The notes: a model not told the origin generated them from the letters alone. A DNA stretch of 64,000 bases from Panicum virgatum (GCF_016808335.1 NC_053149.1:36596118-36660117); one strand, 5' to 3'. Numbered from the stretch's first letter, positions 30,723 to 43,355 are shown. Made by a program: numbers and translations.

Positions 30723-33700
30723 TGTAACACTCGGTTTACAAAAGGACATAAACCGAGCAATCATATACGTGCCAGGATCAAGTCACACATATATACAACA
30801 GAATGAATAATATATCACAGCACATATCACGTAAAAAGATATAATAAAGCGAGTACGAATGTTATTTATTACATGAATGACAAAAATGTCTGATACAGCA
30901 GAAGCGTAAAAACATATACGTAAACTCTCGTCGCAGCTGGGCACCACAGGGACGTCGACTGGGAGACGACCGCCTAGAAGTCCTCGTACTCCTGGTAGCT
31001 CTGGGTGAACTCCCTTGTGTCGGCAGGAACTGAGCAGCAGTAGAGTATCCCCAAAAAGAACAAGGGAAAAAAGAGTAGAGTAGGCAAGAGTGAGTACACA
31101 ACTTGTACTCAACAAGTATAACACAAACTATGAGGCTCTAAGGTTGGCTGACTCAACTGCATTAGCTTTTAATCTTGGCAAAATTTTATTAAAGCTATTT
31201 ACCACAAGTTGATGAGTTACCATACCCCAGTTATATTGTAATTAATCAGAATTAATTATGATACTACTGAGAACCATACCAAACCGAACCACCCGGGGAA
31301 CCCCCCTAATCAAAGGAAGATAACCCCACTAATCAAAAGGAGGATCTGGGCTGCTCATGACTGTGAGCATGGCTAGTATACCAGTTTCACACTCTGCAGA
31401 GGTTGCACATCTTTACCCACAAGTCGTGAGCTACGCTAGTTGTTCATAACACTTCCTTAGGTGAGATGGCTAGCAAGCACACTACGAGGCCGTTACAAAG
31501 GACCACGTTGGTAAGGTGTAACCGCTAAGGATTCAGGCTCTACAATGATGGGGCCCACCTCGAGGGGGTACAAGATAACACAGACCAAGCCTCATAGCAC
31601 AGGGAACATTGAAGCTCACCCTTCCTCTTGCCCCGTCGGTAAGTTACTCCCGAACCAAAATGACCTTATTAGTAAGCCAAGACCGTCTCATTCCAGTCTT
31701 GTGGTAGCGCTGTTGTCCCAGGTTGTCGCTTTATGAACCGGTCCTTATGGAGAGTGGCCAACCCAGCACTAAGCACCGTGCTGGCCCCCTAAACCATGTT
31801 TCTAACAAAACATATTTTAACGAGACGTGAGCCACTCAAGTACACCGCACAGAGGGCCACTCTCAGAATTAAGTTGCATATACCATTAATCAAATTAATT
31901 AAAAGGACCAAGTGTGTTATAGCGCGGCACCTAGCACAACTAACCAAAATGCAACCCAAGGGATATATATAAAGGATATAAAGTGGCTAGGAAAGTCCTT
32001 ATAGGCATACAGTATTAAAATGCAGTATGAAAATGTATTAAAAAGTGATAGGTGGTGTTCATGTTATACTTGCCTTCCTCAAAGTTCTCCTGCTGCTCAA
32101 ACTGCCCTGAAGATGGCTCCTGGTACTCCTTAGATAGATCAACGTCTACGCACGATCGCAACGCCAAAACAAGTCCAGCACATACACATACAAGCAACCA
32201 AAGGCAAACACTAAGAAACAGTACAACAATACATAAAAACAGCAACCAAAACTGAGCTAGAACTATTCTACGCGTTACAACGATCGCGTGGACATAAAGA
32301 ACACCTAAAACGGAGCTAGAACGCGAAAACTAGGCTTAAAACAAGATCCAGGGGCTTTTCTACAAGAAAAACAGAGTTTCTAGGGGTTTTCCGCAAAAAC
32401 CAGGGACTAAAATGTAAGAACTGAAAAGATCCGAGGGCTAAAGCGCTAAAACAACCGGGCTGGACTACGGGTTCAAAATCTAAAAAGCTCAGGGGTCTAA
32501 GCGAATAAAACAGGGCATGGATGTAATTACTTTTACACTGGTTAGGACCGCGGGTTAATTTCCGAAAAATGCAGGGTCTCTTTAGCAAAAACACCAAGGC
32601 TGATCGTTATCCGCCTGGATTGACTCGGGCTTGGGTGTTTCTGGCCGTTGGATCAAGATCAGGCAGGTGAGGTCGGCTGGGCGCGCGGGGCGGCGGCACG
32701 AGTCGGCAAAGACGACGCTCCCGCGGCGGAGGCTCACCGGAGATGGCCGAACTCGGCCCTCCGGGGGTCAAATTGACCGGGCTTTGGGTCTAGGATGGAC
32801 TACGCGGCATGCGTGATTCGCCTGGGCTCTAAGCTGGGCTCGGCATGGTTCTGAGTGGCGATTGCGACGGCGGCGGCGGCTCCGGGCGTCGGGGACCCGC
32901 CGGCGTGTGGCGTTCATGCTGTGTCAGTGCCGGGGTGTGTGTGCAAAGGGGTTAGGGAGCACACGCAAGGTTAGGGACCCTTTGGTACGCTCTGCAGGGC
33001 CTCTCGCGTAGCGCAGTGAGGGCTGGCCGTGATGCGGCGGCGCTGGGTCGCCGGCATGCAGCGTGCAGGCACCTAGAGGGCGCTACGGCCTACGGCATCT
33101 AGCGCAAAAAGATCAAGGGGTTGGGGTGGTGCTCACCGTGTGTGGAAACGGACTGGAAGGCCGGGCAGAGTCACCGGCGTTGGAGTCCGACGGCGTGGCA
33201 TCGACCGGCGTTCGAGGAGAGGTCGCTATGGGGGTCAGGGGGGCTCAGGGATTGCCGGCGGTGTGGAAATCGCGGCGGCGCAGGAACCTTCACCTTCGGG
33301 CGGTCCGGCGCAATTCCGGCGACACAAAGGGCTAGGGCCGGTGGAAGGGCTGCAGGGGGCTTGCTGGAGCTACGGCGAAGCTTCGGCGGGGGTTGTCAGG
33401 GGCTAACGGGCAGCGGGTCGGCGTCTCCACGGCGGTGCAAAGAGCTCTGCGCGGCGGAGCAATGCGGAGGCGGCAGCTAGGGTTTGGTGCGGCGGCTGTG
33501 GTGTGGCGTCGTGGCTCGCAGGAGGGGGTCACAGGCCACTTAAGGTGGGGTCCGGGGATCTTGGGCGGTCGTGCCGGGTGGGGGCGTTGTGGTGATTGAG
33601 GCCGCGATCCGTGTGCGTGAGGAGCGGATCGCGCAACGGCCTGGCGTGATCCGGGCTCGGGTGGAGCTTCTAGAAGGATCCGGGAGTGCGGGCGATTGTC

Positions 33701-34347
33701 CGGTGGGTCTGCGGGGTCGAGGTCGGTCCACGGGCAGAGACGGGGTCAAAGGGGCCGAACTACGCGGGCGAGGGCGCGAGTGGGCATTATGGTGGGGAAG
33801 AAGGGCCTGACCGGTGGGCCAGAGCGGGCAGCGGGCGAAGCGAACGCGTGGCGAACAGGAGGGCTGGCGCGTGGGCCTAGGCGGTTAGTGGTACAGGGGT
33901 GCTGACGAGCGGACGAGTGGGGTCGGTAGGTGGGGCCGGGACGCCAGCGAGACGGAGGAGGGAACGGGTGACATGCGGGCGTGCGAGGATGGGAGCTAGC
34001 TGCTGGCGCTGGACTGGGCCGGGGCGAGCGCGGAAATGGAAGGGGAGTGGGTTGGGCCAGCGGGACTGGGCTGCTGGGCCGAGAGAGAGAGTGATTCGGC
34101 TCAGTTTGGGTTTTCCACTCAAACTATTCGAATTCAAATGAAATTTGAATCCAAACCCTAAGCAGTCAACCAAAATAAAACTATGCACCAGCATGAATGC
34201 ACAAACATGTTTAAACCTAGAAAAATTTTAATTCCTTGTGAAATAAAATTAGATTAAATGCAAGACTAATCATAATAAATCCTAGAAAATTTAATAAAGC
34301 TAATTAAATTTATTATTAAATACTGAAATTTAAATTGGAGTGTTACA
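30723..34347 (-). mobile_element. 3' LTR of the 18-kb Gypsy element (subfamily A, 3625 bp)
   Basis: Runs on the minus strand from TGTAACACTCC to GAGTGTTACA. It shares termini and nearly all text with 45167-48776. By eye about ten substitutions occur in the first ~300 bp, plus large indels: ~130 bp present near 32320-32450 is missing from the other copy, and two insertions near 47410-47460 and 47570-47630 are missing here. Confidence 0.93.
30974..32145 (-). other. LTR-embedded candidate spliced reading frame, copy 2
   Basis: Same layout as 238-1433, on the minus strand. The first segment is 32145-32074 (72 nt, peptide DLSKEYQEPSSGQFEQQ...) ending at AAG|GCAAGT; the gap is 32073-31030 (1044 nt) ending TGCTGCTCAG; the second segment is 31029-30974 (VPADTREFTQSYQEYEDF, stop TAG). 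The first segment is 18 nt shorter than in subfamily B, keeping the frame. No upstream exon or ATG was identified. Confidence 0.45.
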
Positions 34348-34368
34348 AACCCTAACCCCTTATAGGAA
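34348..34368 (-). other. Polypurine tract of the 18-kb Gypsy element
   Basis: Minus strand AAGGGGTTAGGGTT directly before the 3' LTR start TGTAACACTCC. Confidence 0.65.
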
Positions 34369-34383
34369 TCTCGTCCCCGAGAT

Positions 34384-35472
34384 TCAGCTGGACTGGCTTG
34401 CAAAGAGATCTGGATAAGTCTTCCTCAGCTCATCTTCTCGCTCCCATGTTGCCTCAGCTTCACTGTGATGACTCCACTGAACTCTGCACATCTTGATGCG
34501 CTTGTTCCGTGTAACCCTCTCTGATGTCTCCAGAATCTTCACCGGATGCTCAGTGTAGGTCAGATCTTCCTGCACATCTAACCCATCCAGTGGTGCCTGC
34601 TCCTCAGGTACTCGTAGACACTTCTTCAACTGAGAAATATGGAAGACATCATGCACTCCAGAGAGGTTGGTAGGCAACTCCAGGCGATAAGCAACTTCGT
34701 CTTTCCTCTCTAGCACCTTGAATGGACCAATATACCGAGGTGCTAGCTTCCCCTTGACATTAAACCTGCGGATTCCTCGCATCGGTGACACCTTCAGATA
34801 TATATAATCATCAACGCTGAAGGTCAGGTCCCTCCATTTGCCATCTGCATAGCTCTTCTGCCTAGTCTGTGCAATCCTCAGATTCTCCCGCACAGTCTGT
34901 ACCATCTGCTCTGCATCTTCTATAATGTCAGGGCCAAATAGCTGCTTCTCACCAATCTGATCCCAATAAAGAGGAGTCCTGCACTTTCTGCCATACAATG
35001 CCTCAAATGGGGACTTCTTCAGACTGGCCTGGTAGCTGTTGTTGTAGGAAAACTTAGCATACGACAGGCACTTATCCCAACTAGTACCATACTGAATAGC
35101 ACAGGCTCGCAACATATCTTCCAACACCTGGTTGGTTCTCTCTGTCTGCCCATCTGTCTGAGGATGATAGGCGGTACTGAAGCGCAGCTTCGTATCCAAT
35201 GAATCATGGAGCTGCTCCCAGAACCGTGAAGTGAATTGCGATCCTCTGTCAGATATGATCTTCTTGGGCACACCATGCAAACAGACAATTCGGGAGATGT
35301 ACAACTCTGCAAGTCTGGCACCGGAGTAAGTAGTGTTCACCGGAATGAAGTGAGCAACCTTCGTCAAACAATCCACTACTACCCATATGGAGTTGTACCC
35401 TTTCTGAGTACGAGGCAACCCAACAATGAAGTCCATAGTGATCTCCTCCCATTTCCACTCTGGAATCTTCAA
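34384..35472 (-). pseudogene. Gypsy integrase core with C-terminal chromodomain
   Basis: 362 open codons. DDE residues are in ITMDFIVGLP, ISDRGSQF and DGQTERTNQ; a GPF/Y-type module follows (APRYIGPFKVLE); the C-terminus carries a chromodomain (HPVKILETSERV ... VQWSHHSEAEATWERED) ending KTYPDLFAS. This arrangement identifies a Tekay/Del-type chromovirus, whose chromodomain is thought to steer insertion to heterochromatin. The piece is separated from the zinc domain upstream by one TAG at about 35475. Catalytic residues are intact. Confidence 0.95.
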
Positions 35473-35475
35473 TGG

Positions 35476-35913
35476 CTATAACAGACCTGCTAGCCTCTGA
35501 TGCTCAGCCTTGACACGCTGACAGGTGTCGCAAATAGCCACATACTCTGCAATGGAACGCTTCATCCCATACCACCAGAATCGTTCCTTAAGATCATAGT
35601 ACATCTTGGTACTGCCCGGATGAATGGAATACGCTGTATCATGAGGCTCGCTCAGGATCAACTTCCTGAGATCCTTCACATCTGGCACACAGATCTGATT
35701 CTTGTACCACAAGGTACCCTGATCATTCTCTCTGAAATGAGGAGCCTTGCCTTTCTTGAGCAACTCACGAATCTCCTGCAACTTCTCATCTTCCTTCTGA
35801 TGCTACCGGATCTTTGCCTCTAGAGTGGGCTCTGCCTCGAATGCTGCACTCGAAGTATGATGCAAGAAACCCAGACTCAACTGCTCAAACTCCTTGCATA
35901 ACTCTGGAGGCAT
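35476..35913 (-). pseudogene. Gypsy RNase H-integrase connector and HHCC zinc domain
   Basis: Between TAG stops at ~35914, ~35803 and ~35475 the same frame continues, with MPPELCKEFEQLSLGF and then RELLKKGKAPHFREND, LILSEPHDTAYSIHPG and CDTCQRVKAEH. The H-x6-H and C-x2-C pairs form the integrase zinc domain. All three stops stand where related elements have Gln, in keeping with C-to-T change of CAG. Confidence 0.9.
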
Positions 35914-36885
35914 CTAGAAAGCCACGGCCATGTTGACATAGCTTCTTCTGCTCAGAGCATCTGCCACAACATTGGCCTTACCCGGATGATAGTGAATCTC
36001 CAGGTCATAATCCTTGACCAGCTCTAACCATCTCCTCTGCCGCATGTTCAGCTCATTCTGCGTGAAAATATACTTGAGGCTCTTGTGATCAGTGTAGATA
36101 TCACACTGCTGCCCGTACAAGTAATGCCTCCAAATCTTCAGAGCATGCACAACTGTGGCTAACTCAAGATCATGAGTGGGATAGTTCAGTTCATGCCGAT
36201 GTAATTGCCGTGAAGCATAAGCAATCACTCTGCCCTTCTGCATCAGAACACAACCAAGACCATCCTTCGAAGCATCACAATACACCATGAACCTCTTGCT
36301 CTGGTCTGGTAGAGTAAGGACTGGTGCTGTAGTAAGCCTCTTCTTCAACTCATCGAATGCCATCTGACGCTCATCAGTCCATATGAAATCCGCATTCTTC
36401 TCTAGCAAAGAAGTCAAGGGCTTCGCGATTTTGGAGAAATTCTCATTGAACCTCCGATAATATCCTGCTAAGCCCAAGAATGACCAGACTTCCTTCACCG
36501 TCTGCGGTGTCTCCCACTCGAGCACATCCTTCACCTTGCTCGGATCAACTGCAATGCCTCCCTTGGAGATGATATGACTGAGGAATGGAACCTCGTCAAT
36601 CCAGAACTCGCACTTGCTGAACTTAACATACAGTTGATGCTCCCTCAATCTCTGCAACACGAGCTTTAGATGAACTTCATGCTCTGCCTCTGACTTGGAA
36701 AAGATCAGAATATCATCAATAAAGATCACCACAAAGACATCCAGATAATCCATGTAAACCATGTTCATCAGGTGCATGAAGAAAGCCAGGGCATTAGTCA
36801 GGCCGAAAGACATGACTGTGTACTCATACAGCCCGTACTTGCAGGTGAATGCCGTCTTCGGAATATCCTCGGGACGGATCCTCAA
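35914..36885 (-). pseudogene. Gypsy reverse transcriptase C-terminal half and RNase H
   Basis: 323 codons: [15 protein letters not shown], the catalytic [11 protein letters not shown] (YVDD variant with Ile), [10 protein letters not shown] at the thumb, then RNase H with [29 protein letters not shown] and [10 protein letters not shown] (the four acidic positions present). It ends at TAG 35914-35916. A one-base loss near 36931-36936 separates it from the N-terminal half. Confidence 0.94.
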
Positions 36886-37526
36886 CTGAAAATAACCCGA
36901 ACGCAGATCAATCTTCGAGAATACACAAGCACCCGAAGTAGGTCAAAAAGATCCTCAATACGGGGCAGTGGATGCTTGTTCTTGATGGTAACTGTGTTCA
37001 GATCCCGATAATCGACGCACATTCTCTTCGAACCATCCTTCTTATCTACTAACAACAACGAAAAAGCCCAAGGAGAAAAGCTACGACGGATATAGCCCTT
37101 GGCTAGCAACTCATCAATGGTCTTCTTGACTTCCTCATGCTCTATAGGTGCCATACGGTAGGGCCGCTTTGCAATAGGAGTTGTGCCAGGCAAGAGATCA
37201 ATAGAAAACTCAATGTCGCGTTCAGGCGGCATACCTGGCAGATCATCCGGAAAGACATTCGGGAATTCATACACCACGCGAATACCGTCCGTGGGTCTAG
37301 CCTCCATTTGATGAAGAAACCCCGAGGGCTCTGAAGCACTGACTGTGACCTGCTGGCCATCAGATGCTGACAAGTGAACTGTCCGCTGAGCACAATTAAT
37401 TCTGACTCCCCACTTGGCAAGAGTATCGATTCCCAAGATCACATTAATACCCTTAGTGTCTAGCACCATCAGATTAGCATTGAACTTTGCCCCCCTTATG
37501 GCTATACTGACTCGGGGGGCAAACAA
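36882..37526 (-). pseudogene. Gypsy protease C-terminus and reverse transcriptase N-terminal half
   Basis: Begins inside the protease ([13 protein letters not shown]), then the linker [19 protein letters not shown] and RT blocks [24 protein letters not shown] and [22 protein letters not shown] one-base deletion near 36933 destroys the frame in the next block. The upstream end at ~37527 is abrupt: the protease active site and gag are not contiguous, and an AT-rich repeat block follows. The same protease end exists a second time at 42060-42400. Confidence 0.92.
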
Positions 37527-38089
37527 TATGGGATCTCAACTCCCATCGTATAGAATACATGAATATTTACTCTGTAATAAATCTAAATATTAAATCACTA
37601 TAAGCACATTTTTTTAATGACATTGCATAAGACATACATGAATATCTACTATGTAATAAATCAAAAGATTGATTTAAGAGGGTATATCTCATTAGAGGAT
37701 AGCAGAAAATACCACCTTAATATAATCCATTAATTCAATCAATATCAACTTGTAAATTTGAAGAACAAATAAGTTAGTGTAATATATGATTATATGTGAA
37801 TATGTGTAATAAATCTAAGAGGATATATCTCATTAGAAAATAGCAAAAAAATACTAGTGTAATAAATTATTAATATAATCCATTAATTCAATCAATATCA
37901 ACTTGTAAATTTGAAGAACAAATGAGTTAGTGTAATATATGATTATATGTGACTATGTGTAATAAATCTAAGAGGATATATCTCATTAGAGAATAGCAAA
38001 AAAAATACTAGTGTAATATATTATATATAATTATATATTACATTGATTTGAAAATAACACTCAAAAATAAGGAAACAGGAGTGAACCAG
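37527..38089. repeat. AT-rich tandem repeat block, unit 141-153 bp
   Basis: Three recognisable copies start at 37678, 37819 and 37972 with GAGG(G/A)TATATCTCATTAGA and share AATCAATATCAACTTGTAAATT and TAATATATGATTATATGTGA. Base composition is unlike the surrounding retroelement. It lies exactly between the truncated protease/RT ORF and the orphan LTR, so it is foreign to the Gypsy element. Origin unknown. Confidence 0.75.
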
Positions 38090-41000
38090 TGTAACACCCG
38101 GTTTATAAAAGGACATAAACCGAGCAATCATATACGTGCCAGGATCAAGTCACACGTATATACAATAGAATGAACAGTATATCACAGCACATATCACGAA
38201 TAAGACATAATAAATCGAAATACGAATGTTATTTATTACATTAATGACAAAATGTCTGATACAGCGGAAGCGAAGTACAAAAAATACGGTAAAAGCTCTC
38301 CGAAACTGAGCAGGGCGCCACAGGGACGTCGACTGGGAGACGAACACCTAGAAGTCCTCGTAGTCCTGGTAGCGCTGGACGAACTCCCTCGTGTCGGCAG
38401 GAACTGAGCAGCAGTAGCGTAGCCAAGAGGAAAAAGTAGAGAAGAGGCAAGAGTGAGTACACAACTTGTACTCAACATGTATAACACAAACTATGAGGCT
38501 CTAGGCTGGCTGACTGACTGCATTAGCTTTTAAGTCTTGGCAAAATTTTATTAAAGCTATTTACTATGAGTTGATGAATTACCATTAACCCAGTTACATA
38601 GTAATTAATCAAGATTAAACATGTTACTACTGAGAACCAACCCGAAACCATGCCACCAAGGTGAACCCCGAGAGGCACCCCCTCGTCGGAAGGGGCTAAC
38701 CCCACTAATCAAAAGGAGGATCTGGGCCGCTCGTAACCGTGAGCACGGCTAGTATACCAGTTTTACACTCTGCAGAGGTTGCACATCTTTACCCACAAGT
38801 CGTGAGCTACGCCAGTTGTTCATCACACTTCCTTAGGTGAGATGACTAGCGACTCACTACGAGGCCTTTACAAAGAATCTCGTTGGTAAGGCGTAACCGC
38901 GAGAGTTAGGTCAGCGACGATGGGGCCCACCTCACAGGGGTACAAGCATAGGTACACAAACCAAGCACAGACCAGCCGGAGGAGCAGGGACCATTGAAGC
39001 TTACTACTCTTGCCCCGCAGGTAAGTTACTCCAAACCAAAAAGACCTAATTAGTAAGCCAAGTCTATCCCATTCTAGCCTTGTGGTAGCGCTGTTGTCCC
39101 AGGTTGTCGCTCTATGAACCGGTCCTTATGGAGAGTGGCCAACCAAGCACTAAGCACCGTGCTGGCCCCCTAAACCATGTTTCTACAAAAACCATCTTTT
39201 AATGAGACGTGAGCCACTCATCCACACAGAGGGCCACGCTCAGAATTAAGTTCAAGTAAACCATTAATCAAATTAATTAAAAAGGACCAGAATGTGTTAT
39301 AGCGCAGCAACCTAGCACAACTAACCAAAATGCAACCCAAGGATATATATAAAGGATATAAAGTGGCTAGGAAAGTCCTTATAGGCATACAATATTAAAA
39401 TGCAGTATGGAAATGTATTTAAAAGTGATAGGTTGTTCATGTTACACTTGCCTTCCTCGTACTGCTCTGGCTGCTACTCAAAGTGCTCGGAAGATGGCTG
39501 CTCCTGGTACTGGTACTGGGGCTCCTCAGATGGATCAACGTCTACTCACGAACACATGGCCAAAACAAAGCACAATAATAAGCATACAAGCAAACACTAA
39601 CAAAAACTAAGAAACAGTACATCAATACATAAAAACAGCACACTAAACTAGTCTAAAACTATTCTACGCATTACAACGATCGCGTGGATATAAAGAACGC
39701 CTAAAATGGAGCAAAAACACATAATCTAGGCTAAAAACAAGGTTCAGGGGCTTATCTGCGAGAAAAACTAAGTTCCAGAGGGTTTTCTGCAAAAACCGAG
39801 GGCCTAAACATAATTAAACTAAAACTCTAGGGTCTAACTCGTGAAAAAGCCAGCTGTGGACGGCGGGTTATATATCTAAAAAGATCAGGGGGGCCTGTGC
39901 AAAAATTTTGGGCCAAACTGTAATTATTTTTGAATAGATCAGGACCGCGGGTTGATTCAGCGAAAGCCCGAGGGCTCTTTAGCAAAAAGGCCAGCGAACC
40001 GGTATCTTCGCATGTGGATCGTCAGATCTTGATCTAATGGCTCGAGGCGGCTTGGTTCTAGATCTAATCTAGACCGTCGACTGCTGATCGGGTGGCCAGG
40101 GCAGGCTTGGCGGGTGGGGCGGCGGCGCAGGTCGCCGGAGCGCGGCTCCGCGGCGGCGAGTTCGCCCGAGCAGGCCAAAATGGCGCTCCCGTGCATGGTT
40201 TGGCCCGGGATTTGGCCTAGGAGCTCAAGAACAGCACGCGTGGTCCACCTGCGTGCTCAGGACGGGGGGATTGGAGCTCGGGACGGCGTGCGCGGCGGTG
40301 GGGCGGGCCTCTGCGGCGGCGCCCGCCGGCGAGCGAGCGTTCGCGCTCTGCTAGGCTCAGGCCGGGGTTGGAAAGGGTCTACGCGCGTGCGCAGGGCCTA
40401 CGCGAGGCACGCGCACGGCTAAAACGCAACACAAAGGATTTGCCACGGCGAGGTCGCGATGCAGGCGGCGGCAAAGCGCCGGTCGTGTGGTGCTCCGGCA
40501 CTTAGGGGGCGCTACGGCCTACTACATCCAGCGCAAAAGGATCGGGAAGGCACGGGGGCTCTTACCGATGGCTCGTGGTGGCCGAAGTAGCAGCGCAGGG
40601 TTGCCGGCGACGAGGACCGGCGGCGGCGCTGGGCGGAGCTCGAGGGTGGGGTCGAAGGAAGGCATCTCCGGGCTTCTGGACCTCACGGCAGGACTCGAGG
40701 CGAAGCTGCGGAGCAAACCAGGGGGTCAGCGGGACCAGAGAGTGACCGGTGGTGAGAAATTGCTTGGAGCTCGGTGATTACCGGAATTGGGGGCTTGGCG
40801 CGATTCCGGCGATGCAAGGGGTGTGGTCGAGTATGGAGGGCTCGAGGGGCGTCCTGGCGGCAAGGCGAGGCTCCTGGGATGCTTGGCAAGGGCGGAGGTG
40901 CTGCTGGACGGTGGTTTCGCGGTGGCGCAGCGCACGGGGCACGGCGGATCGGAACAGGGCAGCGGCGCTGGGTTTCGGGGCGGCGGCCGTAGATGGGAAT

Positions 41001-41980
41001 GGGGCGCAGGAGGGTCCGCGGGCACCAAATAAAGGAACCCCGGGTTCCTGGGCGTGCGTGCCTGGCGCTGTCAAGGCGGAGATCACGGCCGGGTGCTACT
41101 CGGCGGGGAAAGCGGATCACGCCAACCGCTCGGCGTGATCCCGGGCGCGGAGCATGGCTTCTAGATGAGGAGGTTGCGGTGGCGCTGACCGGTGGGCTTG
41201 CAAGAGCCAGGGTGGCCCACAGCGCAGAGGCGGCCCGAGCGGAGCGGAACAGGGCGGAGTGGATCAGAGACCGGTCGTCGCGGGGAAGAAGAAGGAAGAG
41301 GGGCGCTGGCGCGTGGGACTGGGCGGTCAGCGAGGGCGCAGGGTGAGCGGGTGACGCGCAGGCGCGGGCGGATGGAGGCTGACACGCGGGCCAGAGCTGT
41401 CAGCCGGCCTACGGGCGAGTGTGCGGTGCGGGCGCGGGGCGCGGGGCGACACTGGCGTGCGGGCCCGGTGCTGTCAGCGAGATAGAGGGGGTGCGAGCGA
41501 CTCCGCGACGGAGCAGTGGATCGGGCTGCACGGGAGAAGGAAAAAAAAAGAGGCCGGGCCGTGCGGTTTGCTGGGCTTCAGGGCGAAGGGCGAGCTGGGC
41601 TTCGGGGAAAGGGAAGAGGGACGTGCGGGCTGGGCTGAGCGGGAAAGGAAAAAGGGAAGGTGGGCCTGCTGGGTTTGGGATTTTTGGGCTGGGTTTTGGG
41701 TTTGAGTTTTGGTTTTCCCTTTTCTATTTCTACATCTATTTCTAAAACAAACAAACAAAGTTTGAATTCAAATACAAATTTGAATTCAAACCACACTCAC
41801 TCAATTAAAAACTATGCATCAGCATGAATACAACAACAAAATTAAACCTATGATAAATTTTAATTACTTGAGGGTCAAAAATTAAATTAAATGCAACACT
41901 AAACACAATAAACCTTAGAAAATTAAATAAAGCCAATTAAATTTGTTATTAAATACTGAAATTTAAATTAGGGTGTTACA
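38090..41980 (-). mobile_element. Orphan LTR of Tekay/Del-like subfamily B (3891 bp)
   Basis: Full LTR with both TGTAACACCC...GGGTGTTACA termini, on the minus strand. It is closer to 1-1692 than to the two outer LTRs of the 18-kb element (for instance the CCGCGAGAGTTAGGTC text near 38900). At 41981-42070 it is joined to the 3' end of an internal region, so it was a 3' LTR. Its partner 5' LTR is absent. No TSD can be paired. Confidence 0.9.
38348..39541 (-). other. LTR-embedded candidate spliced reading frame, copy 3
   Basis: Same layout: first segment 39541-39452 (90 nt), AAG|GCAAGT donor, gap 39451-38404 (1048 nt) ending CTGCTCAG, second segment 38403-38348 (VPADTREFVQRYQDYEDF, TAG). Length class and residues match copy 1 (subfamily B). 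Confidence 0.45.
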
Positions 41981-42828
41981 AATCCTACCCCCTTACAGGA
42001 ATCTCGTCCCGAGATTCTGGGCTGGCTAGCAAAGAGATCAGGATAGGTCTTCATCAACTCCTCTCCCTTCTTCTGGCAAGTCCTCCGGAAAGACATCCGG
42101 AAAGTCAGGCACCACGCGAATACCATCCGTGGGTCTAGCCTCCATCTGATGAAGAAAACCAGAAGGCTCTGTAGTACTGACTGTCGCCTCTTGGCCATCA
42201 GATGCTGACAAGTGAACTGTCTGCTGAGCACAATCAATACGGACTCCCCATCTGGTAAGGGTCTCCATGCCCAAAATCACATCTATCCCTGAGGAATCAA
42301 TGACGATCAAACCAGTGCGGAATTCTGCCCCCCTTATGACAATACTAACTCTGGAGCATATAGAGCATGTGTGTATCTGACCCCAGGTGAGGTAACTACC
42401 ATAGCTGTCCTCATACATGAAACTGGTATACGATGCTGCTCGGCAAATGACTTGGAAATGAAAGAATGAGTAGCACCAGTATCAAAAAGCACCGTAGCTG
42501 GATGAGAGTTGACCATGAACGTACCAATAACCACGTTAGGAGCCTCGGCCGCAGACTCGGCCATCACGTGGTTCACCTTCCCCTGTCGTGGCGCCCTGGG
42601 TTGGGCTGGGCGCCCCTGCTGTCCTGCCTGCCGTGGAGCCTGAGGTGCTGGACAACTTTTGGCATAATGACCTTTTTGCCCGCATTTGTAGCACATACGG
42701 TGATGGTGAATGGCGCTAATTGGTTGACCTCCTTGTGAACTTAACATCACATCTTGTATTATTTCTGCTGCTTGCTCTTTGGACTCCTTGCGGCTGTGTG
42801 GCTGGATCACATTCATAGTGATAGTCAA
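41981..42828 (-). pseudogene. Gypsy protease joined to the chromodomain tail (RT-integrase deleted)
   Basis: The minus-strand frame from 42828 has the second CCHC knuckle (42693-42652), a Pro/Gln-rich linker and the protease active site LFDTGATHSFIS. A frameshift near 42395 passes to 42418-42038 with GIDVILGMETLTRWG and FPDVFPEDLPE. Near 42070 the text jumps to the very end of the integrase (EELMKTYPDLFASQP) and the pre-LTR region. Everything from RT to the chromodomain is missing, making a pol-less derivative ending in the orphan LTR. Confidence 0.85.
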
Positions 42829-43355
42829 CCCATCAACATAATCATAGAGTGCTTGGTTCTTTACCTGTGTATCTCCAGAGCACTCATGATCCTTTCTCTT
42901 CTAGATGGTCTGTAGCTCATCGAACGATGGACCATCAAGGAAAAGGGAATCATCTGCTAGCTGCTCTTGACGAGACCTCTTTCTCTTTGTACTGGAGAAC
43001 AACCTCTGGTTCCTCCTAGTTGTGGCTTCATCTTCAGTTGCACAAACTTGATGACAAGGAACACCATAGAATTGGCAACACTGGCAAGTTTTCTCACCAT
43101 CACCCATTGCACTGTCTCCAAGATCTTTTTGTTCTGCTGACATCTGAGCTGGGTAAAGAGGAAACACAGATTGGTAAGGTCAAGGAAGAGAGAAAAACTC
43201 CACTATTTAAGGTTCTATCTCATTTAGACAACATGTGCACCTCTTACCACTAGACCATGCGCAGTTTTGTGTTTTAACTGGTAACTATTGACTACTTGTT
43301 TTGGAGTTAGCTGGGGCAGCTGCCCCACCCTGCGTGATGGGTAGCTCCGCCTCTG
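42694..43355 (-). other. Foreign ORF-bearing segment inserted in gag between two zinc knuckles
   Basis: Flanked by direct repeats of the knuckle-linker region (42565-42693 and 43356-43475). The minus-strand frame 43167-42901 (88 codons) starts after a pyrimidine-rich TTTACCCAG and contains a Cys cluster (CQCCQFYGVPC), a basic KRKRSRQEQ and FLDGPSFDEL. After one TAG it continues in frame through ALYDYVDGLTITMNVIQPH straight into the second knuckle. None of this is normal for Gypsy gag. It may be a captured host gene with exons joined. Family not recognised. Confidence 0.6.

Noticed and set aside
33063..34141. GC-rich frames inside the LTRs as genes (also in 40114-41745 and 46973-48560)
   Set aside because: They lie in LTR sequence, differ between LTR copies by frame-changing indels, and overlap on both strands.
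43240..43270. tRNA-like A-box text (GGTCTAGTGGTAAGAG) suggesting a SINE
   Set aside because: No B-box at suitable spacing and no flanking duplication or tail could be found.
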